Shown: positions 10,736-20,336, counted from the first letter of the stretch. The stretch is DNA of 64,000 nt from Nitratireductor soli (GCF_001050155.1 NZ_LFVY01000005.1:1-64000); one strand, 5' to 3'. Numbers and translations: made by a program. The notes: a model not told the origin generated them from the sequence alone.

Positions 10736-11380
10736 TCACTCGGCGGGCGCGGGCTTCTCTTCCAGGATCATCGCGCCGATCGGATCGGCCTTCGGCGAGG
10801 GCGCCTCGTAGGACAGGGCGGTATCCGTGGCGGCGGCAGCGGTCTTCTCGATCGGCGGCGGGGCCACCGGCTGCGTCACCAGACGCCGGCTGCGCTTCTC
10901 GTAGAAAGCGTTGCCGCCGGCGACCAGCACGTAGTGCATGTTCTTGTAGGGGAATTTCAGCCCGGCCGTGTGGAAGAACCGTGACTTCCTGACGCCCGGG
11001 TGACGCTCGCCCTTCAGAACGGCGGCGGCGGCGCTCTGCACATCCGGCAGGGCCTTGGATTTCATCGGCCGCGTCATGACGCCCGGCGCAAACTGGCCCT
11101 TCTGGCCGACGACGCCGCAGACGGTGTCGGGAAAGGCGTCGGAGGCCACGCGGTTCATGACCACCGTGCCGACGGCGACAAGCCCGTCACGGCTCGACCG
11201 GTTGGACTCGAAGAACATGGCGCGCTCCATGCATTCGCGTTCTTTCTGCGAATAGGAGAGCGGGTTGTCGGCAACGGAGGCGGTGGCGATGCCATCGACG
11301 CCCTGGGTGCAGCCGGCAAGCGCCAGGAGGGTTGTGGCCAGGCCGGCAACGAACAGCGGCGTCGGTCCGGCGGCGGTCAC
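10736..11380 (-). CDS. SleB/CwlJ-type cell wall hydrolase, predicted lipoprotein
   Basis: The protein is 214 aa from a GTG start. A hydrophobic N-terminus ends in LLALAGC, a lipobox, so the mature protein is probably lipid-anchored. The hydrolase domain carries the family core MERAMFFESNRSSRDGLVAVGTVVMNRV, a Glu-containing motif, then CGVVGQKGQFAPG and FHTAGLKFPY. The family cleaves peptidoglycan and is common in alphaproteobacteria outside sporulation. The Pro/Ala-rich tail of about 50 residues looks disordered. It is transcribed against ntrC, whose stop is 19 bases away. Confidence 0.85.
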   Translation of the reverse strand: MTAAGPTPLFVAGLATTLLALAGCTQGVDGIATASVADNPLSYSQKERECMERAMFFESNRSSRDGLVAVGTVVMNRVASDAFPDTVCGVVGQKGQFAPGVMTRPMKSKALPDVQSAAAAVLKGERHPGVRKSRFFHTAGLKFPYKNMHYVLVAGGNAFYEKRSRRLVTQPVAPPPIEKTAAAATDTALSYEAPSPKADPIGAMILEEKPAPAE

Positions 11381-11572
11381 GACTTGCGCCTCATGCTTGT
11401 GTCCTCAGCTTTTGCAGTCCGGTTTTCAAGATCGGGCCAGAATGAGCAATTTCGCGGCGAAATAATGTCATCGGGCATTGCCGGACGCCGGGCCGATGTG
11501 GCGTCGATCCCCACCTTGCCCCAGCATTGCCGCATTGTTCGCCGATTGAACTGTTGCCTGTCCGCTACAGTC

Positions 11573-11588
11573 GTTGCATATATGCAAC
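11573..11588. promoter_or_regulatory. Perfect 16-bp palindrome upstream of ntrY
   Basis: GTTGCATATATGCAAC is exactly self-complementary and ends 39 bases before the ntrY start. An AT-rich perfect dyad in this GC-rich context suggests a dimer-binding operator. Autoregulation by NtrX is one candidate, because a TTG-N6-CAA pattern is embedded, but this is inference. Confidence 0.45.
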
Positions 11589-11627
11589 ATCTTTTGAGTC
11601 CTGTTCACGAGCACAGACGCCGGAGTG

Positions 11628-13892
11628 ATGGTCAGCTTGTCCGAGAGTTCGACGATACAGCCCCTTGCCGCGGCATCACCGGTCAGGCCTGGCCGGTCGC
11701 CGGCGCTTTATCTGGGCATCGGCGCGGCCGTCGGCGCGCTCGTCACGGCAGCGGTGTCGTTCGCCGTCCTGCTCGGCCTGACGCCGCTGACGCCGGACGC
11801 CGGCACGACGCTTCTGTTGATCGCCATCAATCTGGGTTTCATCCTGCTCTTGCTCGCCCTGATCGGCGCCGAGGCGTTCCGCATCTACAAGAGCCGCAAG
11901 GGCGGTCGGGCGGCCTCGCGGCTGCATGTGCGCATCATCGCCATGTTCTCCCTGGTGGCGGCGATCCCGGCGATCCTGGTGGCGGTCATCGCCTCGGTGA
12001 CGCTGGAACTGGGGCTAGACCGCTGGTTCGAGATCCGCACAAAGGTGATCATTTATTCGTCGCTGTCGATCGCCGACGCCTATGTGCAGCAGAATGCGCG
12101 CAGCCTGCAGGGCACGACCGAGAGCATGGCGGTGCGGCTCGACCAGGCGCGGACCCTGTACAATCTCGACCGATACGGGTTTCGCGATTTCATGACCCGG
12201 CAGGCGGCGTTGCGCGGACTGGCCGACGCCGAACTGGTGCGCGAGGACGGCTCGGTCATCATGAGCGCCCAGATGCCGGACGACATCCCCCTGCCAAGGC
12301 CGGGCAGGGGTGCGATCGAGACCGCAGACAGGGCGGAAATCGCCTTCAACGAGATCGGCGGAACGAACCTGGTCACCGCGGTCTACAAGCTGCAGGAGAT
12401 TCCCGACGCCTATCTCTATACGGGCGCGCTGCTCGACCCGGACGTCCTGAAGGCGCGGCAGATCGTGCGGACGAACACCGACGAATACCGATCTCTGGAA
12501 GACAATCGCGGCAACACGCAGCTCGCCTTCGCGCTGCTCTATCTTGTGGTGACGCTGGCCATCGTGCTGGCGGCGATCTGGACCGGCATCGCGGTGGCCG
12601 ACCGGCTGGTTCGGCCGATCCGCCAGCTCATCGGCGCGGCGGGCGACGTTTCGACCGGCAATCTCGACGTCTCGGTTCCGGTGCGTTCCGCCGATGGCGA
12701 TGTCGGCCTTCTGGGCGATACGTTCAACAAGATGACGCAGCAGCTCAAGTCGCAGCGCGACGAGCTGATCGCCGCCAAGGATGTGATCGACGAGCGCCGC
12801 CGCTTCACCGAGGCGGTGCTGTCGGGGGTGACGGCCGGCGTCATCGGCGTCGATGCGCACGGGACCGTGGCCATGGTCAACCGTTCGGCGGAGGCGATGC
12901 TGGCGATTTCGGCGCGCAATGCGGTCAACAAGAACCTGTCGAGCGTTTTGCCGCATGTGGGCCGCGTGTTCGAGGCGGGGCGCAAGTCGGGCAGGCCGGT
13001 CTATCGCGAGCAGGTGGCCTTCTTCCGTGCCGGCGCCGAGCGCACCTTCAACATCCAGATCACCACGGAGGAGGGCGTCAACGATGCGGAAGAGCATTCC
13101 TATGTGGTGACCGTCGACGACATCACCGACCTGATGCAGGCGCAGCGCTCGATGGCCTGGGCGGATGTGGCGCGGCGCATCGCCCACGAGATCAAGAACC
13201 CGCTGACGCCGATCCAGCTTTCGGCCGAGCGCATCCGCCGCCGCTTCGGCAAGGTGATCGAGCAGGACCGCGATATCTTCGACCAGTGTACCGACACGAT
13301 CATCCGCCAGGTGGGCGATATCGGCCGCATGGTCGACGAGTTCTCCGCCTTCGCCCGCATGCCGAAACCGGACATCCAGCTGCTCGACTTGCGCGAGCCG
13401 CTGCGCGAGGCGTCGTTCCTGGTCGAGGTGGCGCGCAACGAAGTCACCTTCGAACGGGATTTTTCCGACACGCCGCTGATGGGCCGCTTCGACGCGCGCC
13501 TGATGGGGCAGGCCTTCGGCAACGTCATCAAGAATGCGGCCGAGGCGATCGAGGCGGCAGAACTCACCCATGGGCAGAGCGGGGCGATCCGCGTCGTGGC
13601 GCGGCGCAACGACCGCTTCATCCAGGTGGACGTGATCGACAATGGCAAGGGGCTGCCGCGCGAGAACCGGCAAAGGCTGCTCGAACCCTATATGACGACC
13701 CGCGAGAAGGGCACGGGCCTTGGCCTCGCCATCGTCAAGAAGATCATCGAGGATCATGGCGGACGGCTTGAACTGCACGACGCACCAGACGATTTCCACG
13801 GCGGCGCCGGGGCGATGATCCGCATAATCCTTCCGGCTACCCAGCGGGCCGACGACCCGGCCGGCGGTGGCACAGATACGAGGAAAAGGTAA
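11628..13892 (+). CDS. ntrY: Membrane sensor histidine kinase NtrY
   Basis: The protein is 754 aa. Three or four transmembrane helices fill the N-terminus, with an extracytoplasmic loop of roughly 190 residues before the last one (LLYLVVTLAIVLAAIW). Then come HAMP (about 310-370), PAS, the His520 phosphoacceptor in [17 protein letters not shown], and the ATPase boxes IKNAAEAI, DNGKGLP and GTGLGLAIVKKI. With NtrX it forms the second nitrogen or redox two-component pair typical of alphaproteobacteria. A GTG three bases upstream is an alternative start. ntrX begins two bases after the stop. Confidence 0.96.
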   Translation: MVSLSESSTIQPLAAASPVRPGRSPALYLGIGAAVGALVTAAVSFAVLLGLTPLTPDAGTTLLLIAINLGFILLLLALIGAEAFRIYKSRKGGRAASRLHVRIIAMFSLVAAIPAILVAVIASVTLELGLDRWFEIRTKVIIYSSLSIADAYVQQNARSLQGTTESMAVRLDQARTLYNLDRYGFRDFMTRQAALRGLADAELVREDGSVIMSAQMPDDIPLPRPGRGAIETADRAEIAFNEIGGTNLVTAVYKLQEIPDAYLYTGALLDPDVLKARQIVRTNTDEYRSLEDNRGNTQLAFALLYLVVTLAIVLAAIWTGIAVADRLVRPIRQLIGAAGDVSTGNLDVSVPVRSADGDVGLLGDTFNKMTQQLKSQRDELIAAKDVIDERRRFTEAVLSGVTAGVIGVDAHGTVAMVNRSAEAMLAISARNAVNKNLSSVLPHVGRVFEAGRKSGRPVYREQVAFFRAGAERTFNIQITTEEGVNDAEEHSYVVTVDDITDLMQAQRSMAWADVARRIAHEIKNPLTPIQLSAERIRRRFGKVIEQDRDIFDQCTDTIIRQVGDIGRMVDEFSAFARMPKPDIQLLDLREPLREASFLVEVARNEVTFERDFSDTPLMGRFDARLMGQAFGNVIKNAAEAIEAAELTHGQSGAIRVVARRNDRFIQVDVIDNGKGLPRENRQRLLEPYMTTREKGTGLGLAIVKKIIEDHGGRLELHDAPDDFHGGAGAMIRIILPATQRADDPAGGGTDTRKR

Positions 13893-13894
13893 TC

Positions 13895-15256
13895 ATGGCG
13901 TCCGACATCCTGATCGTAGACGACGAGGAAGACATTCGCGAACTCGTTGCCGGAATCCTGAGCGACGAGGGGCACGAGGCGCGCACCGCCCATGACAGCG
14001 ACAGCGCGCTGGCGGCTATTTCCGAGCGGGCTCCGCGTCTCATTCTGCTCGATATCTGGCTGCAGGGATCGACCCTCGACGGCCTGGCCCTGCTCGACAA
14101 GATCAAGGAGATGCACCCCGACATGCCGGTTGTGATGATCTCCGGGCACGGCAATATCGAGACCGCTGTCTCGGCCATCAAGCGCGGCGCCTACGACTTC
14201 ATCGAGAAGCCGTTCAAGACGGACCGGCTGATCCTGATCTGCGAGCGGGCGCTGGAAATCTCCAAGCTGAAGCGCGAGATGACCGACCTGAAGAAGCGCA
14301 GCGGCGCTTCGTTCGACCTGGTCGGCCAATCGGCGGCGCTGAACCATCTGCGCCAGACCATCGAGCGCGTCGCGCCGAACAACAGCCGCATCATGCTGAT
14401 GGGTCCATCCGGGTCCGGCAAGGAACTGGTGGCGCGCGCCATCCATGCGGCTTCGCTGCGCAAGACCGGCCCCTTCGTGGCGCTGAACGCGGCGACGATC
14501 ACGCCGGAGCGCATGGAGATCGAGCTGTTCGGCACGGAATCGAACGGTCATGAGCGCAAGGTGGGCGCGCTTGAAGCGGCGCATGGCGGCGTTCTCTATC
14601 TGGACGAGATCGCCGATATGCCGCTCGGCACACAAAGCAAGATCCTGCGTGTGCTGGTCGACCAGCAATTCGAGCGCGTCGGCGGGACGCGGCGGGTCAA
14701 GGTGGATGTGCGCATCATCTCCTCGACCGCGCAGAACGTCGAATCGCTGATCGCCGAGGGTGGTTTCCGCGAGGATTTGTTCCATCGTCTGGCGGTGGTG
14801 CCGGTCGGCGTGCCGCCGCTGGCCGAAAGACGCGAGGATATTCCGCTTCTCGTCAATCATTTCATGCAGCAGATCGGCGAACAGGCCGGCATCAAGCCGA
14901 GGGCGCTGGGCAATGACGCGATGGCGGTGCTGCAGGCGCATAACTGGCCCGGCAATGTGCGACAACTGCGCAACAACATCGAGCGGCTGATGATCCTGAC
15001 GCGCGGCGACGGGCCGGACACGCCCATCACCGCCGACCTTCTGCCGGCCGAGATCGGCGACGTGATGCCGCGCCTGCCGACCCAGTCGGACCAGCACATC
15101 ATGGCCCTGCCGCTGCGCGAGGCGCGCGAAATGTTCGAGAAGGAGTATCTGCTGGCGCAGATCAACCGCTTCGGCGGCAATATTTCGCGCACCGCCGAAT
15201 TTGTCGGAATGGAGCGGTCGGCGCTGCATCGCAAACTGAAATCGCTCGGCGTATAG
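13895..15256 (+). CDS. ntrX: Response regulator NtrX
   Basis: The protein is 453 aa. The receiver has DDEED near residue 9, Asp53 in LLDIWLQG and Lys in IEKPFKT. The AAA+ domain has MGPSGSGKE and LYLDEIADM, and a Fis-type C-terminus (ISRTAEFVGMERSALHRKL). The loop that in NtrC reads GAFTGA is absent; the corresponding stretch is SNGHERKVGALEAAHGG. That loss is known for alphaproteobacterial NtrX and argues against a classic sigma-54 activator role. It probably works as a repressor or an activator of sigma-70 promoters. It is cotranscribed with ntrY. Confidence 0.96.
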   Translation: MASDILIVDDEEDIRELVAGILSDEGHEARTAHDSDSALAAISERAPRLILLDIWLQGSTLDGLALLDKIKEMHPDMPVVMISGHGNIETAVSAIKRGAYDFIEKPFKTDRLILICERALEISKLKREMTDLKKRSGASFDLVGQSAALNHLRQTIERVAPNNSRIMLMGPSGSGKELVARAIHAASLRKTGPFVALNAATITPERMEIELFGTESNGHERKVGALEAAHGGVLYLDEIADMPLGTQSKILRVLVDQQFERVGGTRRVKVDVRIISSTAQNVESLIAEGGFREDLFHRLAVVPVGVPPLAERREDIPLLVNHFMQQIGEQAGIKPRALGNDAMAVLQAHNWPGNVRQLRNNIERLMILTRGDGPDTPITADLLPAEIGDVMPRLPTQSDQHIMALPLREAREMFEKEYLLAQINRFGGNISRTAEFVGMERSALHRKLKSLGV

Positions 15257-15349
15257 GTGCCGCAGGCGGTTTCCTCGACGAATGAAAAGCGCTAGAGCAA
15301 TGCCGTTGCAGCGCACCGCGGGTCGGCGCGCGCGGGCAGGGAGTTGGCG

Positions 15350-16726
15350 ATGAAGGTCATTATTTGCGGCGCGGGCCAGGTGGGCCACGGCATTGCAGAG
15401 CGTCTGGCCGCCGAGCAGAACGACGTTTCGGTGATCGACGTTTCGCCGGAACTGATCCGCGGCGTGCGCGACACGCTCGACGTGCGCGGCTTTGTCGGCC
15501 ATGGCGCCCATCCCGACGTGCTGGCGCAGGCCGGCGCCAGCGAAGCGGACATGATCATCGCCGTCACCCTGTTCGACGAGGTCAACATGGTGGCCTGCCA
15601 GGTGGCGCACTCGCTGTTCAACGTGCCGACCAAGATCGCCCGCATCCGTTCGCAATCCTACCTGCAGGCCCATTACATGGACCTGTTCTCGCGCGATCAT
15701 CTGCCGATCGACGTGATCATCTCGCCGGAGGTGGAGGTCGGCGAGATGGTGATGCGGCGCATCGCCCTGCCGGGCGCTACCGATGTCGTGCGCTTCGCCG
15801 ACGATCACGTGCTGATGGTGGCCATAGAGTGCCTCGAGGAATGCCCGGTCATCAACACGCCGCTGTCGCAATTGACCGAGCTTTTTCCCGACCTGCCGTC
15901 GACGGTGGTGGGGGTGTCGCGCGACGGCAAACTGTTCATCCCCCATTCGGGCGACCAGCTGATCGCCGGCGACCTGGCCTATGTGGTGACGACGCGCGAA
16001 CAGGTGCGCCGCACGCTCGGCCTGTTCGGCCACGAGGAGCGCGAGGCGACGCGCATCGTCATCGCCGGCGGCGGCAATATTGGACTGTTCGTCGCCCGTA
16101 CGATGGAGGAAAAGCAGAGCCGCACCAAGGTCAAGATCATCGAGAGCACGCGCGAGCGGGCGGTAGCGCTGGCCGACAAGTTGCGCCGGACCGTGGTGCT
16201 GCACGGCAGCGCGCTCGACCAGAAGCTGCTGCTCGAGGCCGACATCCAGCACGCCGACCTGATGGTGGCGCTGACCAATGACGACCAGGTCAACATCCTG
16301 TCGAGCGTCATCGCCAAGCGGCTCGGCTGCCGCTCGAACCTGGTGCTGATCAACAACCCGACCTATCACGACTTCGCCAAGACGCTGGGCATCGACGCGC
16401 ATGTGAACCCGCGCTCGGTGACCATATCGAAAGTCCTGCAACATGTGCGGCGCGGCCGCATCCGCGCCGTCCACAACATCCAGCGGGGCGCCGCCGAGGT
16501 CATCGAGGCCGAGGCGCTGGAAACCTCGCCCCTGGTCGGGCCGCCGCTTTCCGAGGTGGAGTTTCCCGACGGGATGCGCATCGGCGCGGTCTATCGCGAT
16601 GGAGCGGTGATCAAGCCGAGCGGCTCGCTGCGCATCAAGCCGAAGGACCGGGTGGTGATCTTTGCTTTGGAAACCGCCGTGCGCCAGGTGGAACAGATGT
16701 TCCGTGTCAGCCTGGAATTCTTTTGA
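15350..16726 (+). CDS. trkA: Potassium uptake protein TrkA, NAD-binding gating subunit
   Basis: The protein is 458 aa, a soluble peripheral subunit of the Trk/Ktr potassium channel. It has two RCK units, each with a Rossmann motif: CGAGQVGHGIAERL at the start and IAGGGNIGLFVAR in the middle. Each is followed by a TrkA-C ligand domain, the second ending KDRVVIFAL. ATG 15350 is chosen because CAGGGAG is well spaced before it. The ntrYX-trkA linkage is conserved in rhizobia. The membrane subunit TrkH is not in the window. Confidence 0.95.
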   Translation: MKVIICGAGQVGHGIAERLAAEQNDVSVIDVSPELIRGVRDTLDVRGFVGHGAHPDVLAQAGASEADMIIAVTLFDEVNMVACQVAHSLFNVPTKIARIRSQSYLQAHYMDLFSRDHLPIDVIISPEVEVGEMVMRRIALPGATDVVRFADDHVLMVAIECLEECPVINTPLSQLTELFPDLPSTVVGVSRDGKLFIPHSGDQLIAGDLAYVVTTREQVRRTLGLFGHEEREATRIVIAGGGNIGLFVARTMEEKQSRTKVKIIESTRERAVALADKLRRTVVLHGSALDQKLLLEADIQHADLMVALTNDDQVNILSSVIAKRLGCRSNLVLINNPTYHDFAKTLGIDAHVNPRSVTISKVLQHVRRGRIRAVHNIQRGAAEVIEAEALETSPLVGPPLSEVEFPDGMRIGAVYRDGAVIKPSGSLRIKPKDRVVIFALETAVRQVEQMFRVSLEFF

Positions 16727-16857
16727 GCCAGCACCTGCCAACCGCTTGAAAAGCCGGGCGCACGCCTGCAAAAGATCGCTGGAGACATTTCGCGCCAGCC
16801 TCGATCAAATGCCTTGCCTTGGGGCAGGATGCGGCGCCCACCAACACGGAGATCCCG

Positions 16858-17724
16858 ATGCCACGCATTGCCTATGTGAACGGGCGTTACGTCCGCCACG
16901 CCGACGCGGTCGTTCATGTGGAGGACCGCGGCTACCAGCTGGCCGACGGCGTCTACGAGGTGTGCGAGATCGCGAAAGGCTTCATCGTCGATGAAAAGGG
17001 CCATCTCGACCGGCTCGGTCGCTCGCTGAGCGAGTTGCGCATGGCCTGGCCGCTCGAGCGGCAGGCGCTGGAACTGATCATGCGCGAGGTGATCCGCCGC
17101 AACCACGTGCATAACGGCATGGTCTACCTGCAGGTGACACGCGGGGTTTCGCCGCGCGACCATGCTTTTCCGACCAAGCCGGTGCGCCCGGCATTGGTGG
17201 TAACGGCCAAGCGCATGGACCCGCGTGCCGCGGCGAAGAAAGCCGACAAGGGCATGGCCGTCATCACCGTGCCGGAGAACCGCTGGGAGCGCGTCGACAT
17301 CAAGACGATCGGCCTGTTGCCCAATGTTCTGGCACGCCAGGCGGCGGTGGATGCCGGCGCCCAGGAAGCCTGGTTCGTCGATCCGGACGGCACGGTGAAG
17401 GAGGGCGCCTCGACCAATGCCTGGATCGTCACCAACGACGGTTCGCTTGTAACGCGCCCGGCGGATTTCGGCATTCTGCGCGGAATCACGCGCGCCACCG
17501 TTCTCAAGGTGGCCGCCGAACTTGGCCTGAAGGTCGAGGAGCGGCGATTTAGCGTGGAGGAGGCGCAAACGGCGCGCGAAGCCTTCGTGACGAGTGCGAC
17601 ATCGCTTGTCACGCCGGTGGTCAGCATCGATGGCAAGGCCGTTGCAAACGGCCATCCAGGCTCGATTGCGCGCTCCTTGCGCGAGGCATTTTTTGCGATT
17701 GCGGAAAAAAGTCCTACCTGTTAA
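16858..17724 (+). CDS. dat: D-amino-acid transaminase, PLP class IV
   Basis: The protein is 288 aa, a fold-type IV PLP aminotransferase. The catalytic Lys is in VTAKRMD or the equivalent position, and the C-terminal EGASTNAWIV phosphate-cup motif is clear, as are EDRGYQLADGVYEV near the start and GITRATVL. Family members make D-glutamate or D-alanine for peptidoglycan by transamination; branched-chain aminotransferases share the fold, but length and motifs favour D-AAT. I start at MPRIAYVNG because GGAG lies upstream. The gap to hfq (147 bp) contains the hfq promoter region. Confidence 0.9.
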   Translation: MPRIAYVNGRYVRHADAVVHVEDRGYQLADGVYEVCEIAKGFIVDEKGHLDRLGRSLSELRMAWPLERQALELIMREVIRRNHVHNGMVYLQVTRGVSPRDHAFPTKPVRPALVVTAKRMDPRAAAKKADKGMAVITVPENRWERVDIKTIGLLPNVLARQAAVDAGAQEAWFVDPDGTVKEGASTNAWIVTNDGSLVTRPADFGILRGITRATVLKVAAELGLKVEERRFSVEEAQTAREAFVTSATSLVTPVVSIDGKAVANGHPGSIARSLREAFFAIAEKSPTC

Positions 17725-17803
17725 CCAACAGGCATGGTAGCGGCTCTGCAAGAGCGAGGAAAACCGGCGTCAATCGCGCACGCGTCTTCTGTCATTGGAT
17801 TTC

Positions 17804-17833
17804 TTGACAGAAGCGGGTGATATTTGCGCTACT
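17804..17833 (+). promoter_or_regulatory. Possible sigma-70 promoter of hfq
   Basis: A consensus TTGACA at 17804-17809 is followed after 18 bases by GCTACT, a weak -10. The -35 is perfect and is preceded by TTC, like the rhizobial CTTGAC box. The start site would lie about 30 bases before the hfq ATG. Confidence 0.4.
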
Positions 17834-17871
17834 GGCTGCCCTTAGGCAGCGAATGGGTGAAAGACCAAGAA

Positions 17872-18120
17872 ATGGCGGAACGATCACAAAATCTGCAGGA
17901 CCTGTTCCTGAACACCGTTCGCAAGAGCAAGAACCCGTTGACGATCTTTCTCATCAACGGCGTCAAACTGACGGGCATTGTTACTTCCTTCGATAATTTC
18001 TGCGTGCTTCTGCGCCGTGACGGCCATTCGCAGCTTGTCTACAAGCATGCGATCTCGACGATCATGCCGAGCCAGCCCGTGCAGCTCTACGACGCAGAGG
18101 AAGGCACCCGGGAATCCTGA
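17872..18120 (+). CDS. hfq: RNA chaperone Hfq
   Basis: The protein is 82 aa, the usual size in Hyphomicrobiales. It has the Sm1 segment [41 protein letters not shown], and the Sm2 motif [10 protein letters not shown] (the distinctive YKHAIST). It forms a hexamer that pairs small RNAs with mRNAs; in rhizobia it also affects nif and nutrient genes. I use ATG 17872 and not the longer in-frame start, because homologues begin [10 protein letters not shown]. hflX follows with no gap. Confidence 0.97.
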   Translation: MAERSQNLQDLFLNTVRKSKNPLTIFLINGVKLTGIVTSFDNFCVLLRRDGHSQLVYKHAISTIMPSQPVQLYDAEEGTRES

Positions 18121-19515
18121 TTGGCACAGCCACGCAAGCCTGAGGGCAGGGGGCAGACGGACGATAACGGGACGCGCGACGCCATGGCGACGCGTGCCAC
18201 TGTCGCCATGGCGACACGCGCCATTGTCGTTTCGCCCGTGCTTGCCGCCGAACGACGCGCCGCCGAAAGCAGCGCCACCATCGTGCGTTCGCCCGAGGCG
18301 CGCTCGGAAGAGGCGGTCGGGCTGGCCGAGGCAATCGACCTCGATGTGATTTCGGCGGAGATCATCCCCGTCAACGCGCCGCGCCCGGCCACGCTGATCG
18401 GCACGGGCAAGCTCGAGGAGCTCGCAGGCCGGGTGGCCGAGGCCGAGATCGAGGTGGTCATCGTCGATCATCCGCTGACGCCGGTGCAGCAGCGCAATCT
18501 GGAAAAGGCACTGAACGCCAAGGTGCTCGACCGCACCGGCCTGATCCTGGAGATCTTCGGCCGGCGTGCCCGCACCAAGGAGGGCCGTCTGCAGGTCGAA
18601 CTGGCGCATCTCGAATATCAGCGCGGACGGCTGGTGCGCAGCTGGACGCATCTGGAACGCCAGCGCGGCGGCGGCGGCTTCATGGGCGGTCCTGGCGAAA
18701 CGCAGATCGAGGCGGACCGCCGGCTCTTGCAGGATCGCATCGTGCGGCTGAAGCGCGAACTGGAAACCGTGCGGCGCACGCGCGACCTGCACCGTTCCAA
18801 GCGGCGCAAGGTGCCGTTTCCGATCGTCGCCATCGTCGGCTACACCAATGCGGGAAAATCGACCCTGTTCAACCGGCTCACCGGTGCTGCGGTGATGGCC
18901 GAGGACATGCTGTTTGCCACGCTCGACCCGACCCTGCGGCGCGTGCAGCTGCCGCATGGAACGACCATCATCCTGTCCGACACGGTGGGCTTCATCTCCG
19001 ACCTGCCGACGCATCTCGTCGCCGCCTTCCGCGCCACGCTCGAAGAGGTCATCGAGGCGGATCTGGTGATCCATCTGCGCGACATTTCAGATCCCGATTC
19101 GAGTGCGCAGGCAGCCGATGTGGAGGAAATCCTCGGCGATCTCGGCGTTGACGCGGGCGACAAGAAGCACGTTCTGGAAGTGTGGAACAAGATCGACAAT
19201 CTGGATCCGGAGCGGCGCCGTGCGCTGCTCGACGGCACGCGCGGCCCGGCCGCGCCGCTGGCCGTTTCCGCTGTGACCGGCGAAGGGGTCGACGACCTCC
19301 TGGCGCAGGTCGAGGCACGCATTTCAGGCGCCATCACCGCGATCACCATTTCACTGACGCCGGCGCAGATGCCCTTGCTCGACTGGGTTTACCGGCATGG
19401 CGACGTGACCGAGCGCGCCGACAATGACGATGGCAGCGTGACGATCACCGTGCGTGCCACGGACGCCGCCAGACACGAGATCAGCGAACGCCTGGCGCTC
19501 GGCGATAGCGAATAG
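18121..19515 (+). CDS. hflX: GTPase HflX
   Basis: The protein is 464 aa if the TTG directly after the hfq stop is used, or 443 aa from the ATG at 18184. The HflX N-terminal domain includes VDHPLTPVQQRNLE and GRRARTKEGRLQVELAHL, with the GGGGFMGGPGETQIE linker. The G domain has GYTNAGKS (G1), DTVGFI (G3) and WNKID (G4). HflX binds and splits stalled ribosomes. The hfq-hflX order is conserved. The N-terminus contains an imperfect tandem repeat of about 24 bases that encodes MATRATV then MATRAIV, which is unusual and makes the start uncertain. Confidence 0.94.
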   Translation: MAQPRKPEGRGQTDDNGTRDAMATRATVAMATRAIVVSPVLAAERRAAESSATIVRSPEARSEEAVGLAEAIDLDVISAEIIPVNAPRPATLIGTGKLEELAGRVAEAEIEVVIVDHPLTPVQQRNLEKALNAKVLDRTGLILEIFGRRARTKEGRLQVELAHLEYQRGRLVRSWTHLERQRGGGGFMGGPGETQIEADRRLLQDRIVRLKRELETVRRTRDLHRSKRRKVPFPIVAIVGYTNAGKSTLFNRLTGAAVMAEDMLFATLDPTLRRVQLPHGTTIILSDTVGFISDLPTHLVAAFRATLEEVIEADLVIHLRDISDPDSSAQAADVEEILGDLGVDAGDKKHVLEVWNKIDNLDPERRRALLDGTRGPAAPLAVSAVTGEGVDDLLAQVEARISGAITAITISLTPAQMPLLDWVYRHGDVTERADNDDGSVTITVRATDAARHEISERLALGDSE

Positions 19516-19517
19516 CT

Positions 19518-20336
19518 TTACTTCAGAGATTTGGCCTGCTGCCAGAGCGCTTCCATCTCGGCCAGGCTCGCCTCATCGAGAGAACGCCCGGCGCCGGCCA
19601 GCGCCCGTTCGACATGGTCGAAACGCTTGCGGAACTTGTCGTTCGTGGCCGATAGGGCAGCTTCGGGGTCATGTCCCAGATGGCGGCCGAGGTTGACGAA
19701 GGCAAACAACAGGTCGCCATACTCCTCGGCGATGTGCGCCTCGTCGCGGCTGGCGATGGCCTCGCGCAGCTCGCCGATCTCCTCTTCGATCTTGTCGAAG
19801 ACAGGGCCGGCCTCGCCCCAATCGAAGCCGACGCGGGCGGCACGCGACTGCAGCTTCAGCGCGCGCATCAGTGCGGGCAGGGCGCGCGGGACTTCGTCGA
19901 GATAGGCGGGCTGCTCCGCATCGTGCCCATTGGCTGAACGGCGCGCCCGGCGCTCGGCCTTCTCCTCAGCCTTGATCGTCTCCCACATGCCCTTGGCCAT
20001 GCCCTTGCCGCGTGCTTCGGCGTTGCCGAAGACATGCGGATGACGGCGAATCATCTTGGCGGTGATGGCCTGCACCACGTCGCCGAAGGCGAAGCGCTCT
20101 TCCTCCTCGGCCATGCGCGCGTGAAACACCACCTGCAGCAGCAGGTCGCCCAGCTCGTCACGCAGATCGTCCATGTCGCCGCGCTCGATGGCATCGGCCA
20201 CCTCATAGGCTTCCTCGATCGTGTAGGGGGCGATGGAAGCGAAATCCTGTTCCACATCCCACGGACAACCGGTTTCAGGCGTGCGCAGGGCGGCCATGAT
20301 CTCCAGCAATCGGGCGATGTCGGTCGAGGGCTGCAT
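19518..20336 (-). CDS. mazG: Nucleoside triphosphate pyrophosphohydrolase MazG
   Basis: The protein is 272 aa with two MazG domains. The first has PWDVEQDF and YTIEEAYEVADAIE, followed by LGDLLLQVVFHA; the EExxE and ExxD residues bind magnesium. The second, shorter copy has EEIGELREAI and EEYGDLLFAFVNLGRH. MazG hydrolyses NTPs and can limit ppGpp. I start at MQPSTD because AAAGGA lies just upstream. It is convergent with hflX, leaving two bases between stops. Confidence 0.94.
   Translation of the reverse strand: MQPSTDIARLLEIMAALRTPETGCPWDVEQDFASIAPYTIEEAYEVADAIERGDMDDLRDELGDLLLQVVFHARMAEEEERFAFGDVVQAITAKMIRRHPHVFGNAEARGKGMAKGMWETIKAEEKAERRARRSANGHDAEQPAYLDEVPRALPALMRALKLQSRAARVGFDWGEAGPVFDKIEEEIGELREAIASRDEAHIAEEYGDLLFAFVNLGRHLGHDPEAALSATNDKFRKRFDHVERALAGAGRSLDEASLAEMEALWQQAKSLK

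Noticed and set aside
11000-13771. A plus-strand frame of over 900 codons overlapping ntrY
   Set aside because: It is another frame of ntrY and the opposite strand of the cell wall hydrolase; no motif, and an Arg/Gly-rich composition.
13754-16771. A minus-strand open frame of about 1000 codons opposite ntrX and trkA
   Set aside because: It is antisense to two clear genes, is rich in Arg, His and Asp as GC-rich shadows are, and shows no family motif.
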